Below, one piece after another: positions 36,742 through 45,165 of a DNA stretch of 64,000 nt. This DNA is from a virus: positions 1 through 64,000 of IMG/VR virus record IMGVR_UViG_3300047445_000153. One strand, 5' to 3'. The stretch's first letter is position 1. Each line of letters begins with the position of its first letter. The position numbers and the translations under genes are program-made. The notes beneath the pieces are model-generated. The model was not told the DNA's origin. It made no database searches and worked only from the letters and a program-made list of their open reading frames with translations.

Positions 36742-37128
36742 ATGAACCGGAAAGACTTCTTCTTCAGAGCAGCTTTCACGACATGGGCGTTGATCGTAGC
36801 TGGAATCGCCGTGGTGAATTCGATGGATGTCGGTGGTTGGACCTTCACCGGAATCATGGTGGCAGTAAGCGTCCTGCTGGTTGCTGACCTGCTGGTCAAT
36901 GACCTTCTACCAGAGCGTTTTGTTTTCAAGCGGGCTATGGAGTGGCGGCAATGGGCCTACACGCTCGCGGCATTTTCCTACGCGTCACACCTGTTCGTTG
37001 CTGAGCAGTCAACTAGAAGCGTGCGTATAGACATGCTCGTTATTTACAGCTCGATGTCGATATTCGCTTTGATGTTGAGCTTCCGAAATCTTTTTCACGT
37101 ACGGGGTCGAGCGTGCAGAGAACAATAA
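36742..37128 (+). CDS. Membrane protein, holin/antiholin candidate
   Basis: 128 aa with about four hydrophobic helices (TTWALIVAGIAVVNSM; TGIMVAVSVLLVADLLV; WAYTLAAFSYASHLFV; MLVIYSSMSIFALML), so it is an integral inner membrane protein. It is adjacent to the endolysin stop and overlaps the next membrane gene by 16 nt. Holin or antiholin is the expected role from position. The sequence family is not recognised. Confidence 0.65.
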   Translation: MNRKDFFFRAAFTTWALIVAGIAVVNSMDVGGWTFTGIMVAVSVLLVADLLVNDLLPERFVFKRAMEWRQWAYTLAAFSYASHLFVAEQSTRSVRIDMLVIYSSMSIFALMLSFRNLFHVRGRACREQ

Positions 37129-37514
37129 AGCAGTGGGCCGTACTTCTTAGCCTCATGTGGTCGGTGACTGCGTATGCAGCCACTCACTCGGATGTCGCGT
37201 TCGGGGCTGACTTGGCCAGCATCCCGGTGATCGCCTACATGATCACCGTGATCCTGAGTGGCATCGGTGGTGCGGCCTTCACGCTTCAGCGCTTGTCAGC
37301 CGCCCCCGATCTATCGCGGTGGAAGCTTGAAGTCTCGAAGGATCTCGTGTGCGGGGTCGCCGCGGGTCTTGTCACGTTCTTCTTCTGCGAAGCAATGCAC
37401 TGGTCTTCGACGAGTGAGGCTGGTGCGATCACGGTCGCTGGTTACGGCAGCTCGAAGGTACTTGACCTGTTCCTCAACCGCTTCACTCAGCAAGCCGGGG
37501 ATGCCAAGCCGTGA
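37113..37514 (+). CDS. Holin candidate with signal-anchor
   Basis: 133 aa. The N-terminal hydrophobic segment (WAVLLSLMWSVTAYAATH) could be a signal peptide or anchor. Two further helices follow: IPVIAYMITVILSGIGGAAF and LVCGVAAGLVTFFFCEAM. A polar end with KVLDLFLNRF follows. The arrangement resembles class I or LydA-like holins. It overlaps the inner spanin gene by 4 nt, which supports a lysis role. Confidence 0.7.
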   Translation: MQRTIKQWAVLLSLMWSVTAYAATHSDVAFGADLASIPVIAYMITVILSGIGGAAFTLQRLSAAPDLSRWKLEVSKDLVCGVAAGLVTFFFCEAMHWSSTSEAGAITVAGYGSSKVLDLFLNRFTQQAGDAKP

Positions 37515-38008
37515 AAATCACCTTGATCGTTTCAGCCATAGTCGGATTGCTTGGGACTGCTATGGGATGGGGACTCACGCACGGTTATTACCGCAGCGTG
37601 CTGGCTGAGAACGCATTGGCCCTCTCTCAAGCGCAGCAACGCGCGGATTCACTCGCGCTCTTCGCACAAACCCAGTCGACGCTGGTCATCAACCAGATCG
37701 ACGCGACCTATCAGGAAAAGCTCCATGAACAAGATGCTCTCCACGCTCGCGATCTCGCTGATGTTCGTTCCGGTGCTCTGCGGTTGCGGGACTCCGGCGC
37801 CAAGTGCCCCGCCCAAGTTTCAGCTGCCCCCGGCGCCAGCGTCGGTGACGGTCAAGCAGGAGCCGAACTTTCGGCTGCGGCTACTGAATTTCTTCTCAGT
37901 GAAGCCGAACGAGCTGACCGCGTCGCCATTCAGCTTGGCGCCTGCCAACAAGTAATCGAGTCCGACCGCAAGACCCTTGACCAACTCTTCAACAGGATTT
38001 CTGAATGA
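37511..38008 (+). CDS. Rz: Inner-membrane spanin (Rz-like)
   Basis: 165 aa. An N-terminal membrane anchor (MKITLIVSAIVGLLGTAMGW) is followed by a periplasmic coiled coil (LALSQAQQRADSLALFAQTQ) and a variable tail. This is the i-spanin layout. The gene contains a complete outer spanin gene in another frame. Together they would span the periplasm and fuse the two membranes in the last step of lysis. Confidence 0.85.
   Translation: MKITLIVSAIVGLLGTAMGWGLTHGYYRSVLAENALALSQAQQRADSLALFAQTQSTLVINQIDATYQEKLHEQDALHARDLADVRSGALRLRDSGAKCPAQVSAAPGASVGDGQAGAELSAAATEFLLSEAERADRVAIQLGACQQVIESDRKTLDQLFNRISE
37725..37955 (+). CDS. Rz1: Outer-membrane spanin lipoprotein (Rz1-like), nested gene
   Basis: 76 aa wholly inside the Rz-like gene in a different frame. 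ATG with AGGA about 9 nt upstream. The signal peptide MNKMLSTLAISLMFVPVL is followed by CGCG, where LCGC is an acceptable lipobox. The mature part is proline-rich (GTPAPSAPPKFQLPPAPASV), as Rz1 proteins are. It would be lipid-anchored in the outer membrane and bind the Rz-like coiled coil. Confidence 0.85.
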   Translation: MNKMLSTLAISLMFVPVLCGCGTPAPSAPPKFQLPPAPASVTVKQEPNFRLRLLNFFSVKPNELTASPFSLAPANK

Positions 38009-41000
38009 CAACGAATACCGGCGTTCCAACAAACCCGGATGGCCAGACACTGGCGCTCGTCGTGGCGCCAGTCCTCTCCACCACGCCGCACGCTGCGAGC
38101 AAGATCCTGTACGGGTCTGGCGCACCTTCGGCTTCCATCGGCGTTGACGGTGACTTCTACCGCAACCTCGACAACGACGACATGTATGGCCCGAAACTGG
38201 CTGGGGCATGGCCGGATGGGTACTCCATCCGCGGCTTCCAGGGGGACCCCGGTCCGGCTGGACCTGCTGGTCTTCTGGACCCCGAACAACTGGACGACAT
38301 CGAGACGTCGGCCGAGGCAGCGGCAGCGAGCGCAGCGGCATCGGCGCAAAGCGCCGTAGCAGCTGCGGCAAGCGCGACGGCGGCGAACACGTCGAAGGTC
38401 GCAGCGGGCACGAGCGCAACAAACGCCGCAGCCTCCGAGACGGCCTCGAACGCGAGCAAGGTCGCGGCAGCAGCGAGCGCAACCGCAGCATCTGGATTCG
38501 CCACGCAGGCTGCATCTAGCAACACTGGTGCGACCACTGCTGCGACAGACTCGGCCGCAAGCGCAACCGCCGCGAACGCCTCGAAGATCGCAGCAGGGAT
38601 CTCGGAAACGAACGCAGCCGCCTCAGCCGTGGCAGCGAACACGTCGAAGGTCGCAGCGGGCGTCTCGGAAGGCAACGCGGCAGCAGCTGCTGTCGCAGCG
38701 GGCATCGCTCGGGATGAAGCACAGACGGCAGCGCAGCAGGCCCTGCAAGGCGCCGCGCCGATCGTGTCCCCTGCTTTCACCGGCAACCCGACCGCACCGA
38801 CACCGGCGACTTCCGACAACGATACTTCGGTCGCGACCACCGCGTTCGTGAAGGCAGCAATCGCAGCAGCGGGTGGTGGCGGCGGCGGCGCAGTGTCGAC
38901 CGTCGCGGGCCGCACGGGCGACATCCTGCTCACAATCGCAGACGTGACGGGCGGCGCACCGCTGGCCTCCCCCACCTTCACGGGAGATCCGAAGGCACCG
39001 ACCCCGGCAACCAGCGACAACGACACGTCGATCGCGACCACCGCGTTCGTGAAAGCGCAGGCCTACGCCCCGCTCTTGTCGCCTGCCCTGACGGGTACGC
39101 CGACTGCACCGACTGCGGCGGCTGGGACCAGCACAACCCAGCTGGCCACCACCGCGTTCGTCACCGCAGCAATGGCAGCGGGCGCAGGCAGCGGCGATGC
39201 GGGTGTGCGCTTCGTCGAGTCGTTCCCCTCGGGCGGCACCGACGACACGACCCAGCTGACCAACGCGCTCGCGTGGCTTCAGGCTGCTCCGCGTCGCACG
39301 CTGGCGATGCAGCACAACAAGGCCTACACGCTCGGCCACCAGATCACGGTGCAAGGCGCGTCGTGGTTCCGCATCGAAGTCAACGGCGCGACCATCAAGG
39401 CAGCGAATGGCATGCCCTGCCAGTTCGGTGACTGGATGCTGAACTTCGTGAGCTGTACGGATGGTGTGATCGTCGACCTGAACTTGGACGGCAACCGCGC
39501 GAACCGCCCGGTGGTCGTTGGTCTGCAAGAGGCACACAACATCCGCGTGTGGAACAACTGCAAGCGCATCACGTTCGTGCGTACCCAGTCCGACAATGGG
39601 TGCTGTGACGGCTTCTACATCGGTGCGGACGACGTGACGAACCTGTCCACGTTCCCGACCGACATCCGGCAGATCGATTGCGGCGCAAACAACTCGTTCC
39701 GCAACGGGCTGTCGCTGATCAACTCGGTCAACTTCGAGGACTACAGAGGCGCCTACAACAACTCGGTCGGCACGGCGCCTGAAGATGGTGTGGATTGCGA
39801 ACCGAACGGTGACGTGGCTTCTGGTGACCTGGGCAACATCAACCCGCGCTTCTACCACACGACGGCCAACGGCAACAGCGGTCTCGGGTTCCAGATCTTC
39901 CTCGACTCCAACCACGGTGTGAAGCTGTACGACGTCACGGCCAGCGGCAACATCTCGGGTGCAGTCAGCGCATTCCGCGGTGGTGTCGAGATCTACGGCA
40001 TCACGCTGGAAGGTAGGCCGGGGATGGATACCGACCGGGGGGTGATCGACTTGGCGGGTGCTGGCGCGGGCTTGAGCGTCATCAAGGACGTCGTGGCGCG
40101 TGACTACATCACGAACGACAACGACCTCCGTCCGATTGTCTTCGTCGACGTCGACGTGGCGGGACCTGTCACGGTCGATAACGTGAAGACGTTCGACTGT
40201 GACTGCCCGATCCTGATTGCCAACTCCCCGGTTGAGCTGGCGCAGAACCTCGAAGCGCATGGCCAGATGGGTGGCTACACCGTCAAGCTGATGGCGGGGG
40301 CTGACCAGTCTACGCTCAAGGGCATCACGGCCCACGACGGCCAGCTGGGCGTGTACGTCAACGCACCGGATGTCTCGGTGAACGACGTGAAGCTCCACAA
40401 TCTGGAAGTCACCGCCCCGTTGATCGTGTTCGACACGGGCGCGCTGCGGCCCTCGCTCGACGGTGTCGAGCTGTTCCAAGACGCGGGCGTGCCGTCCGGC
40501 CAGATCGGGGTGTCCTTCGCACAGGCTCCGGTACGCGCGACCAACATCGTCGGTCACGTGCGGACTGGCACGGCCTGGACGCCGACGACGCTCATCTCGT
40601 TCGCAGGCGGCACCACGGGCTCGCTGATCGCCAACAACTCGCCGTCGACGGTCAGCTCGGGTGTGGCTCCGCTCGCCTCCCCGGCTTTCACTGGCAACCC
40701 CACCGCGCCCACCCCGGCGACGTCCGACAACGATACATCGGTCGCGACGACCGCTTTCGTGAAGGCGGCAATCGCCGCAGCTGGCACGGGTAGTGGCGCA
40801 CCGCTCGACTCCCCGGTCTTCACCGGCAACCCGACCGCACCGACACCGGCCACGTCGGACAACGACACGAGCCTCGCGACGACGGCGTTCGTGAAAGCGC
40901 AGGCGTACGCACCGCTCGCCTCCCCCGCCTTCACCGGCAACCCGACCGCGCCCACTCCGAGCGCTGGTGACAACGACACGTCGGTCGCGACGACGGCCTT

Positions 41001-42222
41001 TGTCACGGCTGCGATCGCAGCTGCGGGCACGGGTGGTGGCGGCACGACCACGGTGCGGCAGACGGCGCTGCGCAACTGGAAGAAGTCGAACACCAGCAAG
41101 ATCGCGGCGCTCATGGGCCGTGGCCAGTCTGGTTTCGGCCGTGGCCGGATCCTCGGCATCGGCGACTCGTTCACGGCGGGGTTCGCGGGAGCAGGCACGT
41201 CCTTCACGAACGGACGCTCGCAGTCGTTCCTCACGCATCTCGCCCGAGCGATGGCCGCACGGGGCATGAAGGCGACGGCGGATTGGGCGGTGGGTGACGG
41301 CAACTCGGGCGACGTGCCGCTGGTCTACGATCCGCGACTGGTGCTCAGCGGGGGTGCGAGCCTGCTGGATACCTCTTTCAAGTGCCTCGGTGGCAGCGGC
41401 TGGACGATGGATGGTACCGGCAACCGGATCACCTTCACGCCGGTGGACGCGGCAGGCGTGGCGATTGCGTTCGACACGGTCGAAGTGCTGGTGATGTGTA
41501 ACAACAACACCGGGGTGTCGGGCAACTTCGACGTGTTCTACAACGGCAATTTCACCACGCCTGCGCAGACGGTCACCAGCAACGACATCATGGGCGTGAA
41601 GAAGGTCACGCTCACGGTGCCCGGTGCGGCTGGCACGACGGCGAACTCGGTGACGTTCCAGCGCAAGACCAATACGACGTTCATCGCGGCGGTCGGCACG
41701 CGGGTTGCATCCAAACCCGGCATCGAGATCATCAACGCGGGTAGCACGGGCACGCCGCTGGCGACGTATGCAGCAGCCCCCGGCTCTACCAGCGGCTCGG
41801 GTGACTCGAACACGTGGAACACGCGTGCAGCGGCGAACGTGCTGATGGACACGAACGCGGTCAACGTGACGTTTATCAACGGCTGGTACAACGACAAGGA
41901 TGCAGCCTCGACGATCGCCGCCACGCAGACGCAGCTCGCCAACCTGATCACCGCCGCGAAGGCTTGGGGTGATGTGGTCTTCATCGGCTACGCGCCGCTC
42001 GACCCGAGCGACACCACGCTGACCCTCTACAACCAGTGGCAGGATGCGATGTATGCGACGTGTATCGCCGCTGACATCCCGATCATCGATCCGCCCGCAC
42101 TGCTGCCGGTGTATGCAACCGGCGTGTCGTACGGGCTGTACGGTGACTCGCTGCACTTGAACGGTTCCGGCCATGCGCTCATCGCGCGATCCATCCTCGA
42201 AGCTATGAGTGACATCGCGTAA
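38005..42222 (+). CDS. Tailspike/fibre with beta-helix and SGNH hydrolase domains
   Basis: 1405 aa, overlapping the spanin gene by 4 nt. Order: attachment part; a short collagen-like GDPGPAGPAG near 85; an Ala/Ser-rich coiled-coil region (about 100-245); copies of SPAFTGNPTAPTPATSDNDT around 250-390 and 890-1010; and a right-handed beta-helix-like middle (about 410-870) with Asp/Asn-rich turns. A C-terminal SGNH/GDSL hydrolase has the serine in GIGDSFTAG near 1051 and D-x2-H in GDSLHLNGSGH near 1380. It would bind and probably deacetylate or depolymerise a surface polysaccharide. The hydrolase sits between the repeats and the extreme C-terminus. Confidence 0.9.
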   Translation: MTTNTGVPTNPDGQTLALVVAPVLSTTPHAASKILYGSGAPSASIGVDGDFYRNLDNDDMYGPKLAGAWPDGYSIRGFQGDPGPAGPAGLLDPEQLDDIETSAEAAAASAAASAQSAVAAAASATAANTSKVAAGTSATNAAASETASNASKVAAAASATAASGFATQAASSNTGATTAATDSAASATAANASKIAAGISETNAAASAVAANTSKVAAGVSEGNAAAAAVAAGIARDEAQTAAQQALQGAAPIVSPAFTGNPTAPTPATSDNDTSVATTAFVKAAIAAAGGGGGGAVSTVAGRTGDILLTIADVTGGAPLASPTFTGDPKAPTPATSDNDTSIATTAFVKAQAYAPLLSPALTGTPTAPTAAAGTSTTQLATTAFVTAAMAAGAGSGDAGVRFVESFPSGGTDDTTQLTNALAWLQAAPRRTLAMQHNKAYTLGHQITVQGASWFRIEVNGATIKAANGMPCQFGDWMLNFVSCTDGVIVDLNLDGNRANRPVVVGLQEAHNIRVWNNCKRITFVRTQSDNGCCDGFYIGADDVTNLSTFPTDIRQIDCGANNSFRNGLSLINSVNFEDYRGAYNNSVGTAPEDGVDCEPNGDVASGDLGNINPRFYHTTANGNSGLGFQIFLDSNHGVKLYDVTASGNISGAVSAFRGGVEIYGITLEGRPGMDTDRGVIDLAGAGAGLSVIKDVVARDYITNDNDLRPIVFVDVDVAGPVTVDNVKTFDCDCPILIANSPVELAQNLEAHGQMGGYTVKLMAGADQSTLKGITAHDGQLGVYVNAPDVSVNDVKLHNLEVTAPLIVFDTGALRPSLDGVELFQDAGVPSGQIGVSFAQAPVRATNIVGHVRTGTAWTPTTLISFAGGTTGSLIANNSPSTVSSGVAPLASPAFTGNPTAPTPATSDNDTSVATTAFVKAAIAAAGTGSGAPLDSPVFTGNPTAPTPATSDNDTSLATTAFVKAQAYAPLASPAFTGNPTAPTPSAGDNDTSVATTAFVTAAIAAAGTGGGGTTTVRQTALRNWKKSNTSKIAALMGRGQSGFGRGRILGIGDSFTAGFAGAGTSFTNGRSQSFLTHLARAMAARGMKATADWAVGDGNSGDVPLVYDPRLVLSGGASLLDTSFKCLGGSGWTMDGTGNRITFTPVDAAGVAIAFDTVEVLVMCNNNTGVSGNFDVFYNGNFTTPAQTVTSNDIMGVKKVTLTVPGAAGTTANSVTFQRKTNTTFIAAVGTRVASKPGIEIINAGSTGTPLATYAAAPGSTSGSGDSNTWNTRAAANVLMDTNAVNVTFINGWYNDKDAASTIAATQTQLANLITAAKAWGDVVFIGYAPLDPSDTTLTLYNQWQDAMYATCIAADIPIIDPPALLPVYATGVSYGLYGDSLHLNGSGHALIARSILEAMSDIA

Positions 42223-42252
42223 CAACCCTGTTGTTTCCGTAGTCGTCCGTTT

Positions 42253-42278
42253 GGGAGCCTTCGTGGCTCCCTTTTTTT
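42253..42278 (+). terminator. Rho-independent terminator of the late region
   Basis: GGGAGCC, 5-nt loop, GGCTCCC, then seven T. It ends the late plus-strand transcript before the plasmid cassette. Confidence 0.92.
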
Positions 42279-42361
42279 ATGTATGATGAACTAGTCGACG
42301 GCCTAGCTAGCTAGCTAGTTTGTTGTCAAGCGTGCGTCTAATCGGGTCAACCTCCATCCAC
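42279..42361. other. Spacer before the partition genes
   Basis: No gene. It contains a short CTAG tandem (CCTAGCTAGCTAGCTAG, about 42301-42318), which is rare in GC-rich bacterial DNA, next to ACTAGTCGAC. It may be part of a centromere-like site, but the repeats are too few to say. Confidence 0.35.
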
Positions 42362-42394
42362 GGAGTTGAACTCCACCGCTCGATAGTCTATCCT
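42362..42394 (+). promoter_or_regulatory. Partition operon promoter with two overlapping palindromes
   Basis: TTGAAC (42366-42371), exactly 17 bp, TATCCT (42389-42394). The palindrome GGAGTT-G-AACTCC (42362-42374) covers the -35 and GATAG-T-CTATC (42382-42392) covers the -10. This is the classic layout for autoregulation by a partition protein. Either palindrome could also be the parS centromere. Confidence 0.65.
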
Positions 42395-42427
42395 CCTGCA
42401 ACAATCCATCATAACTAGGAGCGCAGG

Positions 42428-43096
42428 ATGACTGTCGTTGCGTTAGCCGTAGAGAAGGGTGGTGTGGGGAAAAGCAACCTGACGGAATCGTTAGCCGCGC
42501 TGCGCGCTGGGTTGAAGTACCGCGTGGCGATCTTGGACCTAGACCGTCAGGCGTCCACCAGCAAGTGGGGCTTGCGAAGAAAGGACACAGGAGGTCTTCC
42601 TCACGTCCACATAGAGAGGGGGGCGGGTGTCGACGAGGTCGTCGTGCTGGAGGACTTTAGGCGTCGGTTGTCGGACCTGAAGCAAGCGTATCAGGACGTG
42701 TTCATTGATGTCGGGGGGCAGGACAACGGGCTGTTCCGCGAAACGCTTTTGTTGGCGGATAAGGTCGTGGCCCCGTTGGTGCCTGGACCCGCAGAAGCCG
42801 ACACAGTCATCGACCTTGCGAACACGCTGCGCGGCATGAGGCAACGCCCGGACGTCCGCGTGGTGCTGAACATGGTCAGCGGGATGCCGAACCTGTTACG
42901 CGTCATGCAAAGCACACTGGACGACCACAAGGATGTCTTGCCGACCGTTGGCTTCACGATCGGTCGGCGCGTCGCGTTCCCGTACGCGAGCGCGGCAGGG
43001 AAGGGCGTGAGCGAGCTGGCCACCCGCAAGGAAGGGTTTGATCCTGCTGCTGCAAATGATCTGCGCAGCCTTTACTTGGAGATTTTCGGAAAATGA
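42428..43096 (+). CDS. parA: ParA-family partition ATPase
   Basis: 222 aa. Deviant Walker A K10-GGVGKS16 with the signature lysine at the front, Walker A' in VAILDLDRQAST and Walker B near VFIDVGGQDNG. It lacks the N-terminal HTH of type Ia proteins, so it is a short, type Ib-like ParA. These ATPases move plasmid copies apart along the nucleoid together with a small DNA-binding partner. The ATG has AGGAG nearby and the next gene overlaps by 4 nt. Its presence is strong evidence for plasmid maintenance of this phage. Confidence 0.92.
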   Translation: MTVVALAVEKGGVGKSNLTESLAALRAGLKYRVAILDLDRQASTSKWGLRRKDTGGLPHVHIERGAGVDEVVVLEDFRRRLSDLKQAYQDVFIDVGGQDNGLFRETLLLADKVVAPLVPGPAEADTVIDLANTLRGMRQRPDVRVVLNMVSGMPNLLRVMQSTLDDHKDVLPTVGFTIGRRVAFPYASAAGKGVSELATRKEGFDPAAANDLRSLYLEIFGK

Positions 43097-43491
43097 GCAC
43101 AGCCCGATTCAACGCGAAGAGCAAGAAGGAGTTTTCCGATCTCGCGCCCGCAGAGGAGGGCGCACAGGCGGCTCCGGAGACCCCACCCGCTACTCAGCCC
43201 TCAGCAGAGCCTCAGCAGCCCGCTGTGGCCCCTCCTGTGCAGCAGCTGGTGGCAAACCACCCTCCTGCGAAACCGCCTTTGACTGCTCCAGCGTTGCCGC
43301 AGGGCTACGTCAAGAAGCGCGGTGTTCGAGACCGTGGCCAGCCGCTGAACGTGTTGATCCCGTCGCCACTGTTCGACAAGCTCCAGCAGACGGCGCGCGA
43401 CCTGGGCGTCACGCAGAAGGACATCGTGGCCAAGGCGATCGAGAAGGAGCTGAAGCTGATCGAGTTCGAACTGGGGCAACCGGGCGGGTGA
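43093..43491 (+). CDS. parB: ParB-like centromere-binding partner, 132 aa
   Basis: A long Pro/Ala/Gln-rich, probably disordered N-terminus (residues 10-70; PPATQPSAEPQQPAVAPPVQ) is followed by a compact C-terminal domain (GQPLNVLIPSPLFDKLQQTA, then VTQKDIVAKAIEKELKLIEF). This C-terminal part fits a ribbon-helix-helix DNA-binding fold, as in small partners of type Ib ParA proteins. Sequence family is not diagnostic, but overlap with parA and the fold pattern make the role likely. It may bind the palindromes upstream of parA. Confidence 0.75.
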   Translation: MSTARFNAKSKKEFSDLAPAEEGAQAAPETPPATQPSAEPQQPAVAPPVQQLVANHPPAKPPLTAPALPQGYVKKRGVRDRGQPLNVLIPSPLFDKLQQTARDLGVTQKDIVAKAIEKELKLIEFELGQPGG

Positions 43492-43506
43492 CCGTGGATT
43501 TGCCCT

Positions 43507-43842
43507 ATTGGGAGGATTTCCGGGTTGCGTTAGTTCGGAGGAAATGGTTATCCACAAACGCTCGCGCGGGGTTTGTAGACGTTTGTATACGTTTGTAGGA
43601 GGCTGAGACCCTTCACCAGTAAGGCTTTGCTGGGAGCTATTGGGAGGATTTCCAGACGCATTGGGAGAATTTCCAGACGAACTGGGAGGATTTCCGGGTT
43701 GGTGATTGGGAGGATTTCCAGACGAATGCCTGTTATCCACAGGTTTTGCCCGGAAATCCTCCCAGTGACAACGGATCGGGAGGGATGATAATCTAAACCC
43801 TCCCAGTCATCCGGCCTGCGACAACCCGGAAATCCTCCCAAT
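43507..43842 (+). other. Iteron-type origin of replication (oriV)
   Basis: Five direct iterons ATTGGGAGGATTTCCGGGTT or ...CCAGACG start at 43507, 43639, 43660, 43681 and 43705. The middle three are spaced 21 bp apart and the next follows at 24 bp. Two inverted copies (43749-43766 and 43823-43842) and a half copy near 43797 lie at the rep promoter; the last overlaps the rep start codon. Two perfect DnaA boxes TTATCCACA are at 43548-43556 and 43733-43741. Three 10-bp repeats GTTTGTANAC (43571-43600) may be the melting region. The layout is that of theta-replicating plasmids, whose Rep binds iterons as monomer and inverted sites as dimer. Confidence 0.9.
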
Positions 43843-44596
43843 GAAACTCAAGCACGCGAAGGCTGCGATCGATTTAGTCGATCGGCATGTGACCCTGCAT
43901 AACGACCTTGTCGTTGCCTCGCATGGGCTGAAGACCCTGGCTGAACAGCGCATCGTGAAGTCGTGCGCGGCCAAGATCGACTCCGTGCGGCTTGAGAACA
44001 ATCGATACAAGATCAAGCTAAACGCGAGAGAGTATGCAGAGACCTTCGGGCTGGATATGGCCACCGCCTACGAGCAGCTGAAGAGCGGGTGCACAGAGCT
44101 GACTGAGCGGTGGATCGAGTGGTCGGAGACGGTGGTGAAGGAGAGGGGAGTCATCGCGCGGCATAAGGACCGCTGGGTGAGCGGTGCGACGTACGTCGAC
44201 AAGGCGGGTTGGATCGAGCTGCGGTTCACGCCGGAAGCGACGCCGTTCCTGAACGTGCTCCGTGGCAACCACACGACCTACTTGCTGCGGCAGGCTGCGT
44301 CGTTGCGGTCGATCTACTCATGGCGGCTGCTGGAGCTGCTGATGCAGTTCAAGGACACTGGCTGGCGGCAGATGCCGATCAAGGACTTCCTCCGCGCGAT
44401 GGACGCGAAGCCGAGCCATATGCAGAACTTCAAAGATGCTCGGAGGCAGATCATCGAAGTCGCGGTGAAGGAGTTGCAAGAGAAGGACGGGTGGATGATC
44501 GATTGGGATACCGTCCGGGAGGGGCGGAAGGTTGTAGGTATCAAGTTCAACTTCAAACGTGATCCTCAAGGAAAACTGGCCTTCACAGAGGCCTGA
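43841..44596 (+). CDS. Replication initiator, Rep_3 family
   Basis: 251 aa with the two winged-helix halves of Rep_3 (RepB/RepE/Pi-like) initiators: HVTLHNDLVVASHGLKTLAE and TYEQLK-like helices, then WIELRFTPEATPFL, SIYSWRLLELLMQFKDTG and the second half ending VVGIKFNFKRDPQGKLAF. It would bind the iterons just upstream, recruit host DnaA/DnaB and control copy number. An inverted iteron covers its start codon, indicating self-repression. Identity is strong from sequence and iterons together. Confidence 0.92.
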   Translation: MKLKHAKAAIDLVDRHVTLHNDLVVASHGLKTLAEQRIVKSCAAKIDSVRLENNRYKIKLNAREYAETFGLDMATAYEQLKSGCTELTERWIEWSETVVKERGVIARHKDRWVSGATYVDKAGWIELRFTPEATPFLNVLRGNHTTYLLRQAASLRSIYSWRLLELLMQFKDTGWRQMPIKDFLRAMDAKPSHMQNFKDARRQIIEVAVKELQEKDGWMIDWDTVREGRKVVGIKFNFKRDPQGKLAFTEA

Positions 44597-44599
44597 CTT

Positions 44600-44815
44600 A
44601 TGCCAAAGCTTGCCCAGCTCGCTGGCCAACGATTCGGCCGACTGGTCGCGGTCGAGCGTGTACAACCCGAAATCCCGAGGGCTCAATGGCTCTGCGTGTG
44701 TGACTGCGGCGCCACAACTGTCACGTACGCGGAGAACCTTAAACGTGGCCGGACCAAATCCTGCGGGTGCCTCCCTCGGGAACGCGTGCGGATTTTTAAA
44801 CTTCAAAAGACATGA
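44600..44815 (+). CDS. Small zinc-binding protein, 71 aa
   Basis: Starts MPKLAQLAGQRFGRLVAVER, with GAGG about 8 nt upstream, 3 nt after rep. Two CxC pairs (WLCVCDCGATTV and RTKSCGCLPRE) form a treble-clef or zinc-ribbon knuckle common in small phage proteins, often near homing endonucleases (HNH-related without the catalytic histidines). Probably DNA- or RNA-binding. The next gene overlaps by 4 nt. Confidence 0.75.
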   Translation: MPKLAQLAGQRFGRLVAVERVQPEIPRAQWLCVCDCGATTVTYAENLKRGRTKSCGCLPRERVRIFKLQKT

Positions 44816-45165
44816 CCCAGACGTTGCAGGAGATGGAGGCTGAGCTGGCCGCGCTGTACGCGAAGGTACAGGCAGAGAAGACGCGCGTACGTACGACCGC
44901 GCTCGAAGGCATTAAAGCCATGCTGGAGTCGGGCACGCTGACGGCTGACGATCTGCGGGAGCTGCTACCCCCACCCCCGCCTCCTGAGCGTCCCAGGCGG
45001 GACTACAGGAGGCCTCCGAAGTATCGCGACCCTGAGAGCGGCGGCACGTGGACGGGGCAGGGGGCCGAGCCGAACTGGATCAAGGGCAAGAACCGAGACC
45101 AGTTCTTGATCGATCAGCGCTCCTCGATCTCGACCAGCTCGGGCTCGAACGTGAAGGGCTCGTAG
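44812..45165 (+). CDS. H-NS-like nucleoid protein
   Basis: 117 aa. An N-terminal coiled-coil oligomerisation region (EMEAELAALYAKVQAEKTRV), a proline-rich linker (LLPPPPPPERPRR) and the H-NS DNA-binding end: YRDPESGGTWTGQGAEPNWI at 71-90, then KGKNRDQFLI. The conserved TW-[ST]-G-x-G core is present as TWTGQG, which differs slightly from the common WSGRG. The family silences AT-rich foreign DNA. On a plasmid-like element it may reduce the fitness cost to the host or silence lytic genes. It belongs to the rep operon and its end overlaps the convergent gene below. Confidence 0.88.
   Translation: MTQTLQEMEAELAALYAKVQAEKTRVRTTALEGIKAMLESGTLTADDLRELLPPPPPPERPRRDYRRPPKYRDPESGGTWTGQGAEPNWIKGKNRDQFLIDQRSSISTSSGSNVKGS

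Noticed and set aside
42301-42318. CTAG tandem before parA as a centromere
   Set aside because: Only a few 4-bp units are present. The two palindromes at the parA promoter are better parS or operator candidates.
43201-43740. 179-aa antisense frame across the iterons
   Set aside because: Its N-terminal repeats (GNPPN...GNPPS) are simply translated iterons; no ribosome binding site. The region is the origin.
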